Assembly: GCA_020881195.1 (NCBI GenBank)
Contig: JAJIYL010000053.1
Location: forward strand, 1 to 50,313
DNA from: Rickettsia endosymbiont of Pseudomimeciton antennatum
Lineage (GTDB): Bacteria > Pseudomonadota > Alphaproteobacteria > Rickettsiales > Rickettsiaceae
Length of the DNA: 50,313 bases
Direction of reading: 5' to 3'
The first letter of the stretch is position 1; each line of letters begins with the position of its first letter. This document shows, piece by piece, positions 16,821-25,518 of the stretch. Under the pieces are notes generated by a model. That model did no database searches, was not told the origin of the DNA, and saw only the letters and a program-made list of their open reading frames with translations. A program made the position numbers and the translations under genes.

Positions 16821-18152
16821 TTAGTATATAGTATGAAGTTTTTTGTGTGGATAATTCCCAAACTCTTTTGCCAACTTTTCAAAATGAAATAGCCCGTAGG
16901 CAAAACCGATAATTGTAGGAATCATAATAATCCATACTCCCCAATTGCCAAAATATTCAATAAGATAGACAAAACTAAAAGAGGTAATAACAAACATTAA
17001 AGCTCGAGATAAAGCGAATGTCATAGTAGCACAAGTAAAACGTTTAAATATAGGAAAGCTTTTATAACAAATGGGAACAGCAGGACCTAAGCATTCACGC
17101 AGTAAGACCATAAAGAATTGAATCAAGAATAATTGGTAAGGAGAATTAACATTATTCAATAAATATGGACAAAAGATGATAAAAATAGAAAATATTATAA
17201 GTATAATTCGCATAGTTAATAACGGATGTACTTTTAAACTTAAATAAGTTAATATTAACATGGCTAACAGCTGTATTATACAGACAATAAAATTATGATG
17301 AATAACCTCAGGCATTGTATAACCAAAGCTAGTTTTCAAAATATTACCACAATGTATATACATAAAATAAAAACATACCGGTGCAGCACATTGTAATAAA
17401 AAGAAAGCTATTAATGTTTTCTTATTAACTTTTGCTTGCCAAAGGGGATTGTCTTTTAATACAGTTGGATCTGTATTAATTCTTTCAAAAACTCTTTTTA
17501 TTCGACATTTAGCATCAGCAAATTCTGGTACTTCTCTAAGTTTGTTTCTTGCAACAGAACCAACCAATGCAATTACTGCACCAATCCAAAATGCCAGACG
17601 CCAGTTAAAACCATGAGAAGTAACAAGTGATGCAACCCCTAAAGCACATAATGACCCTATGATACAGGAAACCCATATTAATCCTACAGCTGTATATTGA
17701 ACTGGTGGATTAATCGTTTCAGTTAAATAAAGTTGTGCCCCTGTCACCTCTCCTATAGAAGAGATAGCTTGAACAGCACGGCAAATTATCGCTATCCAAG
17801 CTGCCATACTTCCTATCTGAGCATAAGTAGGCAGATTAGCCATAACAAAACATGATGTAGACATTAAAAAAGTTGTAATGATCACTGTTGACTTACGACC
17901 TATATTATCACCTAACCAACCAAATATTAAGGCACCAACAGGTCGAAGAATATATGTAGAACAAAAGACAAAAGCCTTTATTAGAGAGGCTGTATGAGAA
18001 TCGGTAGGTTCAAAAAATAACTCATTAAAAAACTCCACCATATGGACATATAACATTAAGTCAAAATATTCTAGGAATGTACCAGCTGAGAGTATTCCTA
18101 TCGCTTCTTTCTGTTCTTTAGTTAGGCTTCTTTGTTCATGTTGATATCCCAT
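16821..18152 (-). CDS. MFS transporter, ProP-like
   Basis: About 443 residues with 12 predicted membrane segments. The major facilitator motif A appears as FGWLGDNIGRKSTVI in the loop after helix 2, and the N-terminal GTFLEYFDLMLYVHM fits the metabolite:H+ symporter (ProP/ShiA) group. Rickettsia genomes carry several such ProP-like genes with unknown substrates. A positively charged loop joins the two halves around residue 210-240. Start chosen at ATG 18152, with AAGGTGA upstream; GTG one codon earlier is also possible. Confidence 0.88.
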   Translation of the reverse strand: MGYQHEQRSLTKEQKEAIGILSAGTFLEYFDLMLYVHMVEFFNELFFEPTDSHTASLIKAFVFCSTYILRPVGALIFGWLGDNIGRKSTVIITTFLMSTSCFVMANLPTYAQIGSMAAWIAIICRAVQAISSIGEVTGAQLYLTETINPPVQYTAVGLIWVSCIIGSLCALGVASLVTSHGFNWRLAFWIGAVIALVGSVARNKLREVPEFADAKCRIKRVFERINTDPTVLKDNPLWQAKVNKKTLIAFFLLQCAAPVCFYFMYIHCGNILKTSFGYTMPEVIHHNFIVCIIQLLAMLILTYLSLKVHPLLTMRIILIIFSIFIIFCPYLLNNVNSPYQLFLIQFFMVLLRECLGPAVPICYKSFPIFKRFTCATMTFALSRALMFVITSFSFVYLIEYFGNWGVWIIMIPTIIGFAYGLFHFEKLAKEFGNYPHKKLHTIY

Positions 18153-18284
18153 CACTATTCACCTTATATTTAAATTACCTCATGTTATTCTCTGCTATAA
18201 CTTATAGATGGATTTTTAAGGAGTTAACCTCTTCAAACCTCAGTTTTGGATTAGAATTTAAAAATTCTAATCCAAAAACTGGTA

Positions 18285-18408
18285 TACTCAAATGATTTGA
18301 AGAATTGGAACGTAAAACAAGGGGTGAGCGAGCGGAGCGTACATAAAGTACGTGAGCACGCGAATACCCCGAAGTTTTGCGGAGCCAATTCTTCAAAGCA
18401 AAAGAGTA
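18285..18408 (-). mobile_element. 124-bp palindromic element (RPE-like), nested copy
   Basis: Terminal inverted repeats of about 23 bp (TACTCAAATGATTTGAAG and TACTCTTTTGCTTTGAAG read inward) and a central GTACATAAAGTACGTGAG core. TA lies on both sides (18283-18284, 18409-18410). On the minus strand one frame is open through the element and would encode KNWLRKTSGYSRAHVLYVRS, a feature of Rickettsia palindromic elements that insert into coding sequence. Confidence 0.8.
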
Positions 18409-18555
18409 TAAAGCAATAAAGAAAAATGCATTCTGGAAGCGGTTCTACGAATGCATTTTAACTTAATTTTTAGCTAATAATCTTATTTTTAATCTGAAAA
18501 ATAAGATTATTAGCCATTTTTATTATTTTAACAATCAGGCGACGAACCGCTTCTA

Positions 18556-18718
18556 GGAGGCTGCCTGCGATAACTAATTAATTATATTTTGAGCTATTTT
18601 TCGGCAAGAATAAATATGATTTTTGCAGGAATAGTGTACCTATTTCAAAAAAATCATGTTTATTCGCAGCCAAAAAGAGCCAAATATAGAATTACTTTAG
18701 TTATTGCAGGCAGCCTCC
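18556..18718 (-). mobile_element. 163-bp MITE, copy A, nested in the composite repeat
   Basis: Same ends as copies B and C, flanked by TA (18554-18555 and 18719-18720). Its interior is oriented opposite to the other two. Comparison with the unoccupied site near 912 in composite copy 1 shows that one TA became two, giving direct evidence of target-site duplication. Confidence 0.92.
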
Positions 18719-18810
18719 TATCCTGATTGTTTACATTATTATTCCAATTTTGGATTAACTAAGTTAATCCGAAATTGGGGTTTCAAGTAATTAGTTGATG
18801 TTATATAACT

Positions 18811-19506
18811 CTATAACCACATAGGGGAAATAATTTTTGACAAAAATTCCTTATGTTTTTGTAACTCTTCCTTAGTTGGTTTGATAACTACAATATTATT
18901 TTTGTTTGCCATAGTAGTTCTAACAGACAACTCACTTGTATTTTCCACCTTTTTACTATTAATATTAAAACTTATCTGCCTACCTCCAGTAAGTTCAACA
19001 TAAACTTCTGCTAGTAACGCTGCATCTTTAAGTGCTCCATGCAACTTACGTGAAGAATTGTCAATTTTATATCTTTTACATAATGAGTCAAGATTAGCCT
19101 TCATTCCAGGAAACATCTTCCGAGCCAAAGCAAGAGTATCAATAGTATTAGAAAGTTCTAAAAACTCTGTATAAGGTCTTTTGAGCAGAGACAACTCATA
19201 ATTAATAAACTTAATATCGAATGCTGCATTATGTATAATAAGTCGGCTGGTACTAATAAACTCTAGGAACTCCTCAACAATTTCTGCAAAGATCGGTTTA
19301 TCTTTTAAAAACTCCCCCGATATACCATGTATTCGATAAGCTTCTGTTGGCATATCTCGTTGTGGATTGATATAAAAATGAAATTGCTTACCGGTTAAAA
19401 CTTTATTAACCATTTCAATAGCCCCAATCTCAACAATCCTATGACCACTTTTGGGTTCTAAGCCAGTTGTCTCAGTATCTAAAATTACTTCTCTTAATTG
19501 CTGCAT
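18811..19506 (-). CDS. dnaQ: DNA polymerase III epsilon subunit (3'-5' proofreading exonuclease)
   Basis: 231-residue DEDDh exonuclease. Exo I is [11 protein letters not shown] (Asp10, Glu12), Exo II includes HNAAFDIKF (Asp97), and Exo III is [15 protein letters not shown] (His156, Asp161); all five catalytic residues are present. The C-terminal 50 residues, which bind the alpha subunit in other species, are less conserved. It overlaps the end of coaE by 13 bases on the same strand, the usual coaE-dnaQ pairing in Alphaproteobacteria. Confidence 0.95.
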   Translation of the reverse strand: MQQLREVILDTETTGLEPKSGHRIVEIGAIEMVNKVLTGKQFHFYINPQRDMPTEAYRIHGISGEFLKDKPIFAEIVEEFLEFISTSRLIIHNAAFDIKFINYELSLLKRPYTEFLELSNTIDTLALARKMFPGMKANLDSLCKRYKIDNSSRKLHGALKDAALLAEVYVELTGGRQISFNINSKKVENTSELSVRTTMANKNNIVVIKPTKEELQKHKEFLSKIISPMWL

Positions 19507-20069
19507 TTTAATTTTTGTATTAGTTGAGTTATTTGTTTATCTAAATCTACTATATTAACATCAGTATTAATAACAAAATCTGCTTTTGCTATTTTAATCT
19601 GTTGTGACAATTGAATTTGAGCTATTTTATTGTAAGTTGTTAAACTAAACCCTTCCCTAGACATTGCACGTTTTAACCTAGATTCTTCTGAGCAGAATGT
19701 TGTAACATAAAAATCAAAATATTTATCAAATCCGGCTTCAAAAAGTAATGGAATCTCAGCAAATGTAATTTCTGAATCATTATTTTGCCGTTTAAAAAGA
19801 GACAAACCTTCCACTACAAATGGATGAATAAAATTTTGCAATTTGCTTCTTGATAAATCATTAGCATAGATTAGCTCTGCAATTTTTCTTTTATCAAAAA
19901 CTTTTAGATCAGGCAGTAAGTTAAGAATTATATTTTGTATTGCCAACTCTTTGTAGAGTTCCTTAATATACTCGTCAGCAGAAAAAGTCATAAATCCTAA
20001 ATCAGCTAAATAATTTAAGACGAAAGTTTTTCCTGAAGCATAACTACCAGTGATTCCCACACAGATCAT
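19494..20069 (-). CDS. coaE: Dephospho-CoA kinase
   Basis: 191 residues; last step of coenzyme A synthesis, phosphorylating the ribose 3'-hydroxyl of dephospho-CoA. The P-loop is GSYASGKT (8-15) after the start [25 protein letters not shown] is the conserved substrate-binding and lid region, and [17 protein letters not shown] the C-terminal helix motif. It lies 13 bases after the lpxI stop on the same strand and overlaps dnaQ, so lpxI-coaE-dnaQ is probably one transcript. Confidence 0.93.
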   Translation of the reverse strand: MICVGITGSYASGKTFVLNYLADLGFMTFSADEYIKELYKELAIQNIILNLLPDLKVFDKRKIAELIYANDLSRSKLQNFIHPFVVEGLSLFKRQNNDSEITFAEIPLLFEAGFDKYFDFYVTTFCSEESRLKRAMSREGFSLTTYNKIAQIQLSQQIKIAKADFVINTDVNIVDLDKQITQLIQKLKCSN

Positions 20070-20082
20070 TCTAATAAATATT

Positions 20083-21078
20083 TTATTTTTCTATAATAAA
20101 AAGCCTACATTTATTAGCTAGCTCAATAGTTCTTTCTAGCTCAATAACAATCACTTTTTCTTTCTGTATTGCTACCCCTTTATAACCATAATTAGCTAAA
20201 TTCTTTATTGTCTCTGGTCCTATTGTAGGTATATCAATTCTAGTATCTTGCCCCTTCTTCATCATTTTAACAAGTACCCCACCTGTAGAATTCTTACGTA
20301 AATGTGAACATCTTTTTATCAAGTTATCTGTACCCTCCGCTGCTTCAATACCTATAATATATCCATTATCAACAATTACTGATTGTCCTACATCAAGATG
20401 TCCTATACCATCCAATAGCTTCATTCCTAACTCGATATCTGTATTATCTCTTCCTGATGGAACCATTATAGTCATACTCCCCTTTTTTGCACTCAATATT
20501 TCATAACTAGAAATTACTTGGAATCCCTTCTCTTCGAGAAAATCTGTTACTATACTAAGAAGTTTATCATCTCCTAAAAATTTTTGTTTCAATATGCGTG
20601 CAAGTAGCCTTGATCCCATTAAATCTACTTTAATTGCTTTAAAATTAGGACGATTTACACCACCAGCAAGAATTATATTTTTTACATCATACTTACGAAA
20701 ATACTCAATTATTGGTCTAACCATACCAATTTTAAAAAATTGGTGGGTAAAATTCTTATATAATACTGGATCTGCTTCTCCTTCTAAAGCTACGATATAA
20801 CATTGTCCACCTTGCTTAATAAAACTTTCAGCCAGTGAGATTGGCAATAAGCCATTTCCTGCTATAATTCCAACTATATTCAAAGGATTAGAAAAATTAG
20901 AATGTAAAGCTAAGGGCAAATTTTGGTCAAGTACATTTTTTATAGTTAGAGGATTTGGATGATGAGAACGAAAAACAAGGGGGAAGTAAGCACATCGTAC
21001 TCTTTGTATGTGAGTACGCAAATACCACCAAATTTTGTGAAGCCAATTCTTGAAAACAGAGGAATATATTTGCAACAT
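20083..21078 (-). CDS. lpxI: UDP-2,3-diacylglucosamine pyrophosphatase LpxI, with element-derived N-terminus
   Basis: LpxI (DUF1009) cleaves UDP-2,3-diacylglucosamine to lipid X in the lipid A pathway of many Alphaproteobacteria in place of LpxH. The conserved protein starts at NIVGIIAGNGLLPISLAE (about residue 67) and runs to the end, including IILAGGVNRPNFK, DDKLLSIVTDFLEEKGF and TIGPETIKN. From ATG 21078, one base after the lpxA stop, the frame has about 65 extra residues, of which some 40 come from a palindromic element (20943-21066). A TTG at 20883 would give a normal 266-residue protein but has no ribosome binding site. The reading frame is intact across the element, so an extended protein is plausible. 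Confidence 0.88.
   Translation of the reverse strand: MLQIYSSVFKNWLHKIWWYLRTHIQRVRCAYFPLVFRSHHPNPLTIKNVLDQNLPLALHSNFSNPLNIVGIIAGNGLLPISLAESFIKQGGQCYIVALEGEADPVLYKNFTHQFFKIGMVRPIIEYFRKYDVKNIILAGGVNRPNFKAIKVDLMGSRLLARILKQKFLGDDKLLSIVTDFLEEKGFQVISSYEILSAKKGSMTIMVPSGRDNTDIELGMKLLDGIGHLDVGQSVIVDNGYIIGIEAAEGTDNLIKRCSHLRKNSTGGVLVKMMKKGQDTRIDIPTIGPETIKNLANYGYKGVAIQKEKVIVIELERTIELANKCRLFIIEK
20943..21066 (-). repeat. 124-bp palindromic element (RPE-like) in the 5' part of lpxI
   Basis: It aligns end to end with the element at 18285-18408, sharing the GAACG-AAAACAAGGGG part, the GTATGTGAGTACGC core and CCAATTCTT arm, but its outer ends have drifted. On the minus strand it contributes FKNWLHKIWWYLRTHIQRVR and more to the LpxI frame. 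Confidence 0.75.
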
Positions 21079-21079
21079 T

Positions 21080-21898
21080 TTAGCTGTTTGTCCTATCTTG
21101 ATCGACTTGTCTTGGTTGACAAAACACTCTGGTACTATCCTGTTTTACAAAGGCGATAATTTGTTCTACAATAGAATTGCCTTTATATCGTTTTAAAACT
21201 TTCTCAATCCTATCAGTAAAAATACCTTCGCTAATAAAAAGCTCATCTACAGCTTTTATAGCATCAAGCGTTTTCTGACTATCAAAGCCACGTCTTTTCA
21301 TCCCAACTAAGTTTATACCTTCAAGAAATGCCCTTTCACTTATAGCTAACCCAAATGGAATCAAATCTCTCACCACTGCAGACCCACCACCTACCATCGC
21401 ATGCTGTCCTATACGTACAAACTGCTGAACAGCAGAAAGCCCTCCTATAATAGCATAATCACCAACTTTAACGTGACCAGCTAGGCTAGCATAATTTGCA
21501 AAAATTACATTATTTCCTACGGTGCAATCATGGGCTATATGTACTCCAACCATAAATAAACCATTATTACCTACAGAAGTAACCATACCACCACCTTTAC
21601 TACCAGCTTGAATAGTTACATATTCTCTAATAGTATTATTACTACCTATGATAACCTCTGACTTTTCTCCCTCATACTTAACTATTTGAGGGGACTGACC
21701 AATAGAAGCAAATGGATATATAACTGTATTAGCACCAATTTTTGTTTTTCCCTCTATAACTACATGTGATTTTAGCTCAATATTATCTGCTAAAACCACC
21801 TCTGATCCAATAGTACAAAAAGGACCTATTCTGACATTCCTACCAATCGAAGCCCTTGGATCTACTATGGCAGTTGCATGTATAGCTGGTAAGATCAT
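21080..21898 (-). CDS. lpxA: UDP-N-acetylglucosamine acyltransferase
   Basis: 272 residues; first step of lipid A synthesis, moving a 3-hydroxyacyl group from ACP to UDP-GlcNAc. Left-handed beta-helix hexapeptide repeats run through residues 10-190. The catalytic histidine is His123 in MVGVHIAHDCTVGNN, and the C-terminal domain has MKRRGFDSQKTLDAIKA. The gene lies between fabZ (2-base gap) and lpxI. The last dozen residues are probably shaped by later change next to the inserted element, as the family usually ends soon after the helical domain. Confidence 0.95.
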   Translation of the reverse strand: MILPAIHATAIVDPRASIGRNVRIGPFCTIGSEVVLADNIELKSHVVIEGKTKIGANTVIYPFASIGQSPQIVKYEGEKSEVIIGSNNTIREYVTIQAGSKGGGMVTSVGNNGLFMVGVHIAHDCTVGNNVIFANYASLAGHVKVGDYAIIGGLSAVQQFVRIGQHAMVGGGSAVVRDLIPFGLAISERAFLEGINLVGMKRRGFDSQKTLDAIKAVDELFISEGIFTDRIEKVLKRYKGNSIVEQIIAFVKQDSTRVFCQPRQVDQDRTNS

Positions 21899-21900
21899 TG

Positions 21901-22341
21901 TTAATTCCTATTTTTAAACATTGCAGTAAATTTGCTCTCTGCAACTATCTGATCATCAACTTTAGCATTACTTGAAAATTTCCAAACAGAACCTCTATTT
22001 TGTTCTATTTTAGCATAAATATGTAATGTATCGCCTGGTTCAACAATTTTACGAAATTTTGCCTCTTCAATAGACATAAAGAACACCTCTTTATCATCCT
22101 TTGTGAAACCCATTGATTTTGCTACTAAAATAGCAGAAAGCTGAGCCATAGCCTCAACAATTAACACCCCGGGCATTACTGGCTTTGTTGGAAAATGACC
22201 AGTAAATTGTGGTTCATTAAGAGTAACATTTTTGATACCAACAATTGACTCATTAAGTTTAAATTCTAACACCCTATCTATTAATAAAAATGGATAGCGA
22301 TGAGGCAACATTTCCATTATTTCTATAATATTAATTTTCAT
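21901..22341 (-). CDS. fabZ: 3-hydroxyacyl-ACP dehydratase FabZ
   Basis: 146 residues; dehydrates 3-hydroxyacyl-ACP in fatty acid elongation and competes with LpxA for substrate. The hot-dog motif is [20 protein letters not shown] with catalytic His49 and Glu63. It overlaps the 3' end of lpxD by 11 bases, giving the common lpxD-fabZ-lpxA order. Confidence 0.96.
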   Translation of the reverse strand: MKINIIEIMEMLPHRYPFLLIDRVLEFKLNESIVGIKNVTLNEPQFTGHFPTKPVMPGVLIVEAMAQLSAILVAKSMGFTKDDKEVFFMSIEEAKFRKIVEPGDTLHIYAKIEQNRGSVWKFSSNAKVDDQIVAESKFTAMFKNRN

Positions 22342-23359
22342 CTATGTTCCGTTTTTTTATAAGCTGTTTTATAATTATTGATTGTCTATGCCAATCTCTA
22401 ATCGGTACGGCAGGAAACCCACCAACTGTTACTCCTGGTTCAACATCTTTTATCACCCCGGCTTTTGCTGCTACTTGAACTTTATCACCTAGTACTATAT
22501 GTCCAGCTAGTCCTGCCTGTCCTCCAAGAGCACAATATGCTCCTATTGTAGTACTGCCTGATATACCTACTTGTGCGACAATAATCGATCCCCTTCCTAT
22601 TATAGCATTATGTCCTATCTGCACTAAGTTATCTATTCTACATAAATCTCCTATCACCGTATCATTCATCGATCCTCTATCAATAGTAGTATTGCTACCT
22701 ATCTCAACATTATTACCTATTTTTACCATACCAGTGTGGAAAATTTTCTTATGAATCCCTTTATCTGTTGCAAAACCAAACCCATCTTGTCCAATTTTTG
22801 CTCCCGCTAATATTACCACATCATCACCTATTATACCGTAACTTATTGAAACATTTGAGTATATTAACGCTCTATTACCTATTATTACTCCATAATCTAT
22901 AAAAGTTCCAGATTCTATAACACAATTATCACCTATTACAGCATAATCTTCAATAACAACATTATGTCCTATATAACAATTACTTCCTATAGTGGCAGAA
23001 TCCGAAATATAGGCAGATGGCATAATCTTATTAGGATAAGTTTTTGCTTTACTGTAAAACAAATCCACTAATTTTGCATAAAAGAAATACGGATTTTTTA
23101 CTTTTAATAAAACTGTTCCATTATTAGATTCTTGTGAAAAATTCTCTGGAACTATGCAGCATGAAGCTTTAGTATTTTGGAATTGAGTAATATATTTACT
23201 ATTACTTAAAAAACTTATATCACCAACATCAGCCTCTTCTAACGACTTAATATCATGGATTAACAAGTCACTGGAGCATAATATCTCAGCACCTATTAAC
23301 TTTATAATTTCTGATAATTTATAAGAGGCAGATTTTTTATAAAAACGTGGATTTATCAT
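22331..23359 (-). CDS. lpxD: UDP-3-O-acylglucosamine N-acyltransferase
   Basis: 342 residues; adds the second 3-hydroxyacyl chain in lipid A synthesis. An N-terminal uridine-binding domain (about 1-100) is followed by hexapeptide repeats. The catalytic histidine is His250 in [13 protein letters not shown], and [13 protein letters not shown] and [14 protein letters not shown] mark the C-terminal part. It opens the lpxD-fabZ-lpxA-lpxI block. Confidence 0.95.
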   Translation of the reverse strand: MINPRFYKKSASYKLSEIIKLIGAEILCSSDLLIHDIKSLEEADVGDISFLSNSKYITQFQNTKASCCIVPENFSQESNNGTVLLKVKNPYFFYAKLVDLFYSKAKTYPNKIMPSAYISDSATIGSNCYIGHNVVIEDYAVIGDNCVIESGTFIDYGVIIGNRALIYSNVSISYGIIGDDVVILAGAKIGQDGFGFATDKGIHKKIFHTGMVKIGNNVEIGSNTTIDRGSMNDTVIGDLCRIDNLVQIGHNAIIGRGSIIVAQVGISGSTTIGAYCALGGQAGLAGHIVLGDKVQVAAKAGVIKDVEPGVTVGGFPAVPIRDWHRQSIIIKQLIKKRNIDEN

Positions 23360-23512
23360 AGTTAGTTCTTTTTACAAAATAATGGGAACATTATAAACAC
23401 CTGCTAGAAAATACTCAAGTTTTCTTACAACCCAAATTCTGAATTAAGGAAGGTAGAAATGTAAGTATACTCCTATGAAAGCAAGAATTGATAAGGATAA
23501 AAGAATATAGTA

Positions 23513-23553
23513 ACCCCAATTTCGGATTAACGAAGTTAATCCGAAATTGGGGT
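23513..23553 (+). repeat. Solitary 41-bp perfect palindrome (hairpin 1 of the composite repeat)
   Basis: Arms of 19 bp (ACCCCAATTTCGGATTAAC) around a GAA loop. The same hairpin opens composite repeat copy 1 and closes copy 2, but here it stands alone in the 263-bp gap between lpxD and folC2. It may serve as a terminator of the folate operon. Nothing else in this gap is recognised. Confidence 0.85.
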
Positions 23554-23622
23554 ATAAAAAATTGCATTCAAAATACCTTAATTTTAGTTTGCGGACAAGA
23601 TCTAACATCTTTGGCTTATATA

Positions 23623-24356
23623 CTAGACAACGTACCATTTAGCAGCACGTAGTAAAGGGGAATATAAATCCTCATCCATAGGAATCAAGATATTTTTTTC
23701 TTCTTCTATTGTGGGGGATCTATCAAGAAAGTAAATTTTAGGTGCATCTTTAATAATTGCAAGAGGTGTCTGTTCATCGCCTTCACCCATAACAAAAACT
23801 GCTGAAGTAGCCAAAGCATCTAAAATATTCACTTGTGTAACCTTTAATGGATTATTGTAAAGATCAGGTTTATCAATATATGAATAAAGGGGACTAAAAC
23901 CACACCAACCAAGGGCGATGCCTGTTACACCTCGTCTCATGATTGTTGTATGACTGTCTGTAATTACAACACCAATCTTTTTAAGATTGTGTTTCTTTTT
24001 CAAATATTCCCAGATCCAAATAACTGTTTTTTGAATATTCTCAGGATATAAAACATATACTTCATTTACGTTTGATTCATCTATACCTGCAGAAGGTATA
24101 AGTATACCATTCTTAATAGTTAATAAAGATCATAAGGATTATTGTCTGTTTCCAATACTAAATCTGCTTCTTGCTGAATCAACAAATTCTTACATATACT
24201 ATCCTTTGAAACGAAACGTCCTTGTATGACACTAATTATCTTAGACGTTATAGCAACAATATCTTCATCTACAATATCTTGGATATATTGATCTAAAATT
24301 TGTTCTAGACAATCATTAACCTCAATCCTGTGAGTTCTTATGGCTTTAATACGCAT
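23623..24356 (-). pseudogene. folC2: FolC2-like (COG1478, F420 gamma-glutamyl ligase family), frameshifted
   Basis: The gene is read in two frames. From ATG 24356 the first 78 residues include DIVAITSKIISVIQGRFVS and stop at 24120. The following sequence continues in the next frame (read from about 24122) as LTIKNGILIPSAGIDESNVN, then the second part with GVVITDSHTTIMRRGVTGIA and GWCGFSPLYSY, ending at 23623. Joined, it gives a protein of normal size for the family (about 245 residues). In Chlamydia the equivalent (CT611) replaces dihydrofolate synthase FolC. The start overlaps the CADD stop by 11 bases. I see no canonical slippery heptamer at the break, so a real mutation or a sequencing error is more likely than programmed frameshifting. 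Confidence 0.8.
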
Positions 24357-25002
24357 GGCAATTTATCATCCCATCAAGGAAGGACCATAGTAATTTAGCT
24401 CCTTCTTTTGCACCATGGGAGACTTTTTGTTGGTCGTTTTTGTTAAGAGAGTCGATCATACTAACTAATTGTTCTGTATGCCATTGATCAGCTTCTTGAT
24501 GAACAGAAAAAAATTGCAATGTTTTGTCATCTTGAACTCCATAATGCTTTTTTAAACCATCAATTTTAGAAGTAGCAACTTCTGGCGTTTGCCTTTCATA
24601 GGCATACAAAGCTCCTAATCCTGTGGGATAATCTGTTCTCACTAGCTTCAAATATCCTTCAACTAGCTTGCAAGTTGAAATTAATTCTGGAGAATTTGGG
24701 ATTGACTCCCTTGATACACCTATCCCTTCAGCAAAGCGTAACCATAGCTCAGGATGATTATCATCACCTTTTTCCTCATCAATCAAATTCTCTAGCAAAA
24801 TTTGCCTTGCTTGAATATTATCACAAAGAGCATGGATTTGACTTATATATCTAGGAAAAGCAGAAACATGATGATAGTATTCTTTTGCATAGATTTGTAA
24901 TATCTCATGTTTCAGTAATCCTTCATTCCATGTCTTATAAAATGGATGTTTAAGTAAATGAAATACCTCAAGAGATATATTAAGGTTTGTGCAAAATGTC
25001 AT
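24346..25002 (-). CDS. CADD-like diiron protein (para-aminobenzoate synthesis)
   Basis: 218-residue helical protein of the PqqC/TenA-like superfamily, closest in pattern to chlamydial CADD (CT610). The probable metal ligands are Glu76, His83 (DDNHPELW), Glu136 (YAYERQTPEVA), His168, Asp172 and His175 (SVHQEADQWHTEQ), which align at a constant offset with those I recall for CADD (Glu81, His88, Glu142, His174, Asp178, His181). Residues matching the tyrosine and lysine required for activity (Tyr27, Lys152) appear as Tyr22 and Lys146. Chlamydial CADD is reported to use its own tyrosine to make the para-aminobenzoate part of folate, replacing PabABC. It overlaps folA by 4 bases and folC2 by 11, inside a folate operon, which supports this role here. 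Confidence 0.88.
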   Translation of the reverse strand: MTFCTNLNISLEVFHLLKHPFYKTWNEGLLKHEILQIYAKEYYHHVSAFPRYISQIHALCDNIQARQILLENLIDEEKGDDNHPELWLRFAEGIGVSRESIPNSPELISTCKLVEGYLKLVRTDYPTGLGALYAYERQTPEVATSKIDGLKKHYGVQDDKTLQFFSVHQEADQWHTEQLVSMIDSLNKNDQQKVSHGAKEGAKLLWSFLDGMINCHAY

Positions 25003-25505
25003 GAGATATCCTTTATGTTTGTAAGTTTACAAATAGTATAATTAGAGTGTTTTTTCAGAATCTTATCATCCCATCCTTTAAAATAGCTTAAATCAATGAA
25101 TGTATCACCAGAATATAAGTGGTGTATTTTTGTTAGTATAAAATAAGAAATCAGATTATATTCTAAAAATAAATGAGCAATTTCAGCTCCTCCAATCATG
25201 AAAAGTTTCTTTGCTGAGTTTAAAGATTGAATATATTGTAAGAATTCATTCAGTGTAGTTACTATCTTTGCATCGCTGGAAACAAAATGAGGATTACAAG
25301 AAAAAACAATAATATCTCTATTAGTAGGCAAAGTTTTTGGTATTATATCATAAGTCTTCCGCCCCATAATCATAATATGTCCAATAGTTGTGGTTCTAAA
25401 ATGTTCAAGTTCTTCAGGGTAGCTCCAAGGCAAAGAGCTTCTATAACCAATAACTCCTTGTTCCGTTGCTGCCATGATACCTATTATCTTGTTTTCTTGA
25501 TTCAT
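24999..25505 (-). CDS. folA: Dihydrofolate reductase
   Basis: NADPH-dependent reduction of dihydrofolate to tetrahydrofolate. From ATG 25505 the protein is 168 residues and starts MNQENKIIGIMAATEQGVIG, with RSSLPWSYPEELEHFRTTT, IMGRKTYDIIP and FMIGGAEIAHLFL, all typical of bacterial FolA. An upstream start at 25544 would add 13 unrelated residues reaching into folKP. It lies 13 bases after folKP and overlaps CADD by 4 bases (ATGA). Confidence 0.93.
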   Translation of the reverse strand: MNQENKIIGIMAATEQGVIGYRSSLPWSYPEELEHFRTTTIGHIMIMGRKTYDIIPKTLPTNRDIIVFSCNPHFVSSDAKIVTTLNEFLQYIQSLNSAKKLFMIGGAEIAHLFLEYNLISYFILTKIHHLYSGDTFIDLSYFKGWDDKILKKHSNYTICKLTNIKDIS

Positions 25506-25518
25506 TTGAGTATACCCA

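Larger units (their letters stand above)
18239..18782 (-). repeat. Composite structured repeat, copy 2 (carries two insertions)
   Basis: Inverse copy of 851-1105, beginning with hairpin D (about 18242-18277) and ending with hairpin 1 (18743-18779). It is about 290 bp longer because the 124-bp element (18285-18408) has entered between hairpins D and C, and the MITE (18556-18718) has entered the loop-arm junction of hairpin A. The complementary loop decamers are kept: GAAGCGGTTC in hairpin C and GAACCGCTTC in hairpin A. It fills the gap between the MFS gene and dnaQ; no gene is present. Confidence 0.9.

Noticed and set aside
18202..18396. Open frame of 64 codons between the MFS gene and dnaQ
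   Set aside because: It lies in composite repeat copy 2 and its nested 124-bp element; the encoded peptide recurs with changes in the other element copies and is a property of the repeat, not a gene.
8085..18718. Possible CRISPR array, given several short repeats
   Set aside because: The repeats are palindromic mobile elements at irregular distances, without regular spacers or cas genes.
23444..23638. Open frame of 64 codons with a hydrophobic end
   Set aside because: It spans the 41-bp palindrome and overlaps the end of folC2; the hydrophobic part comes from A/T-rich sequence, with no family resemblance.
24116..24130. Programmed frameshifting in folC2
   Set aside because: No X-XXY-YYZ slippery heptamer in phase and no downstream structure is apparent; a mutation or sequence error is simpler.
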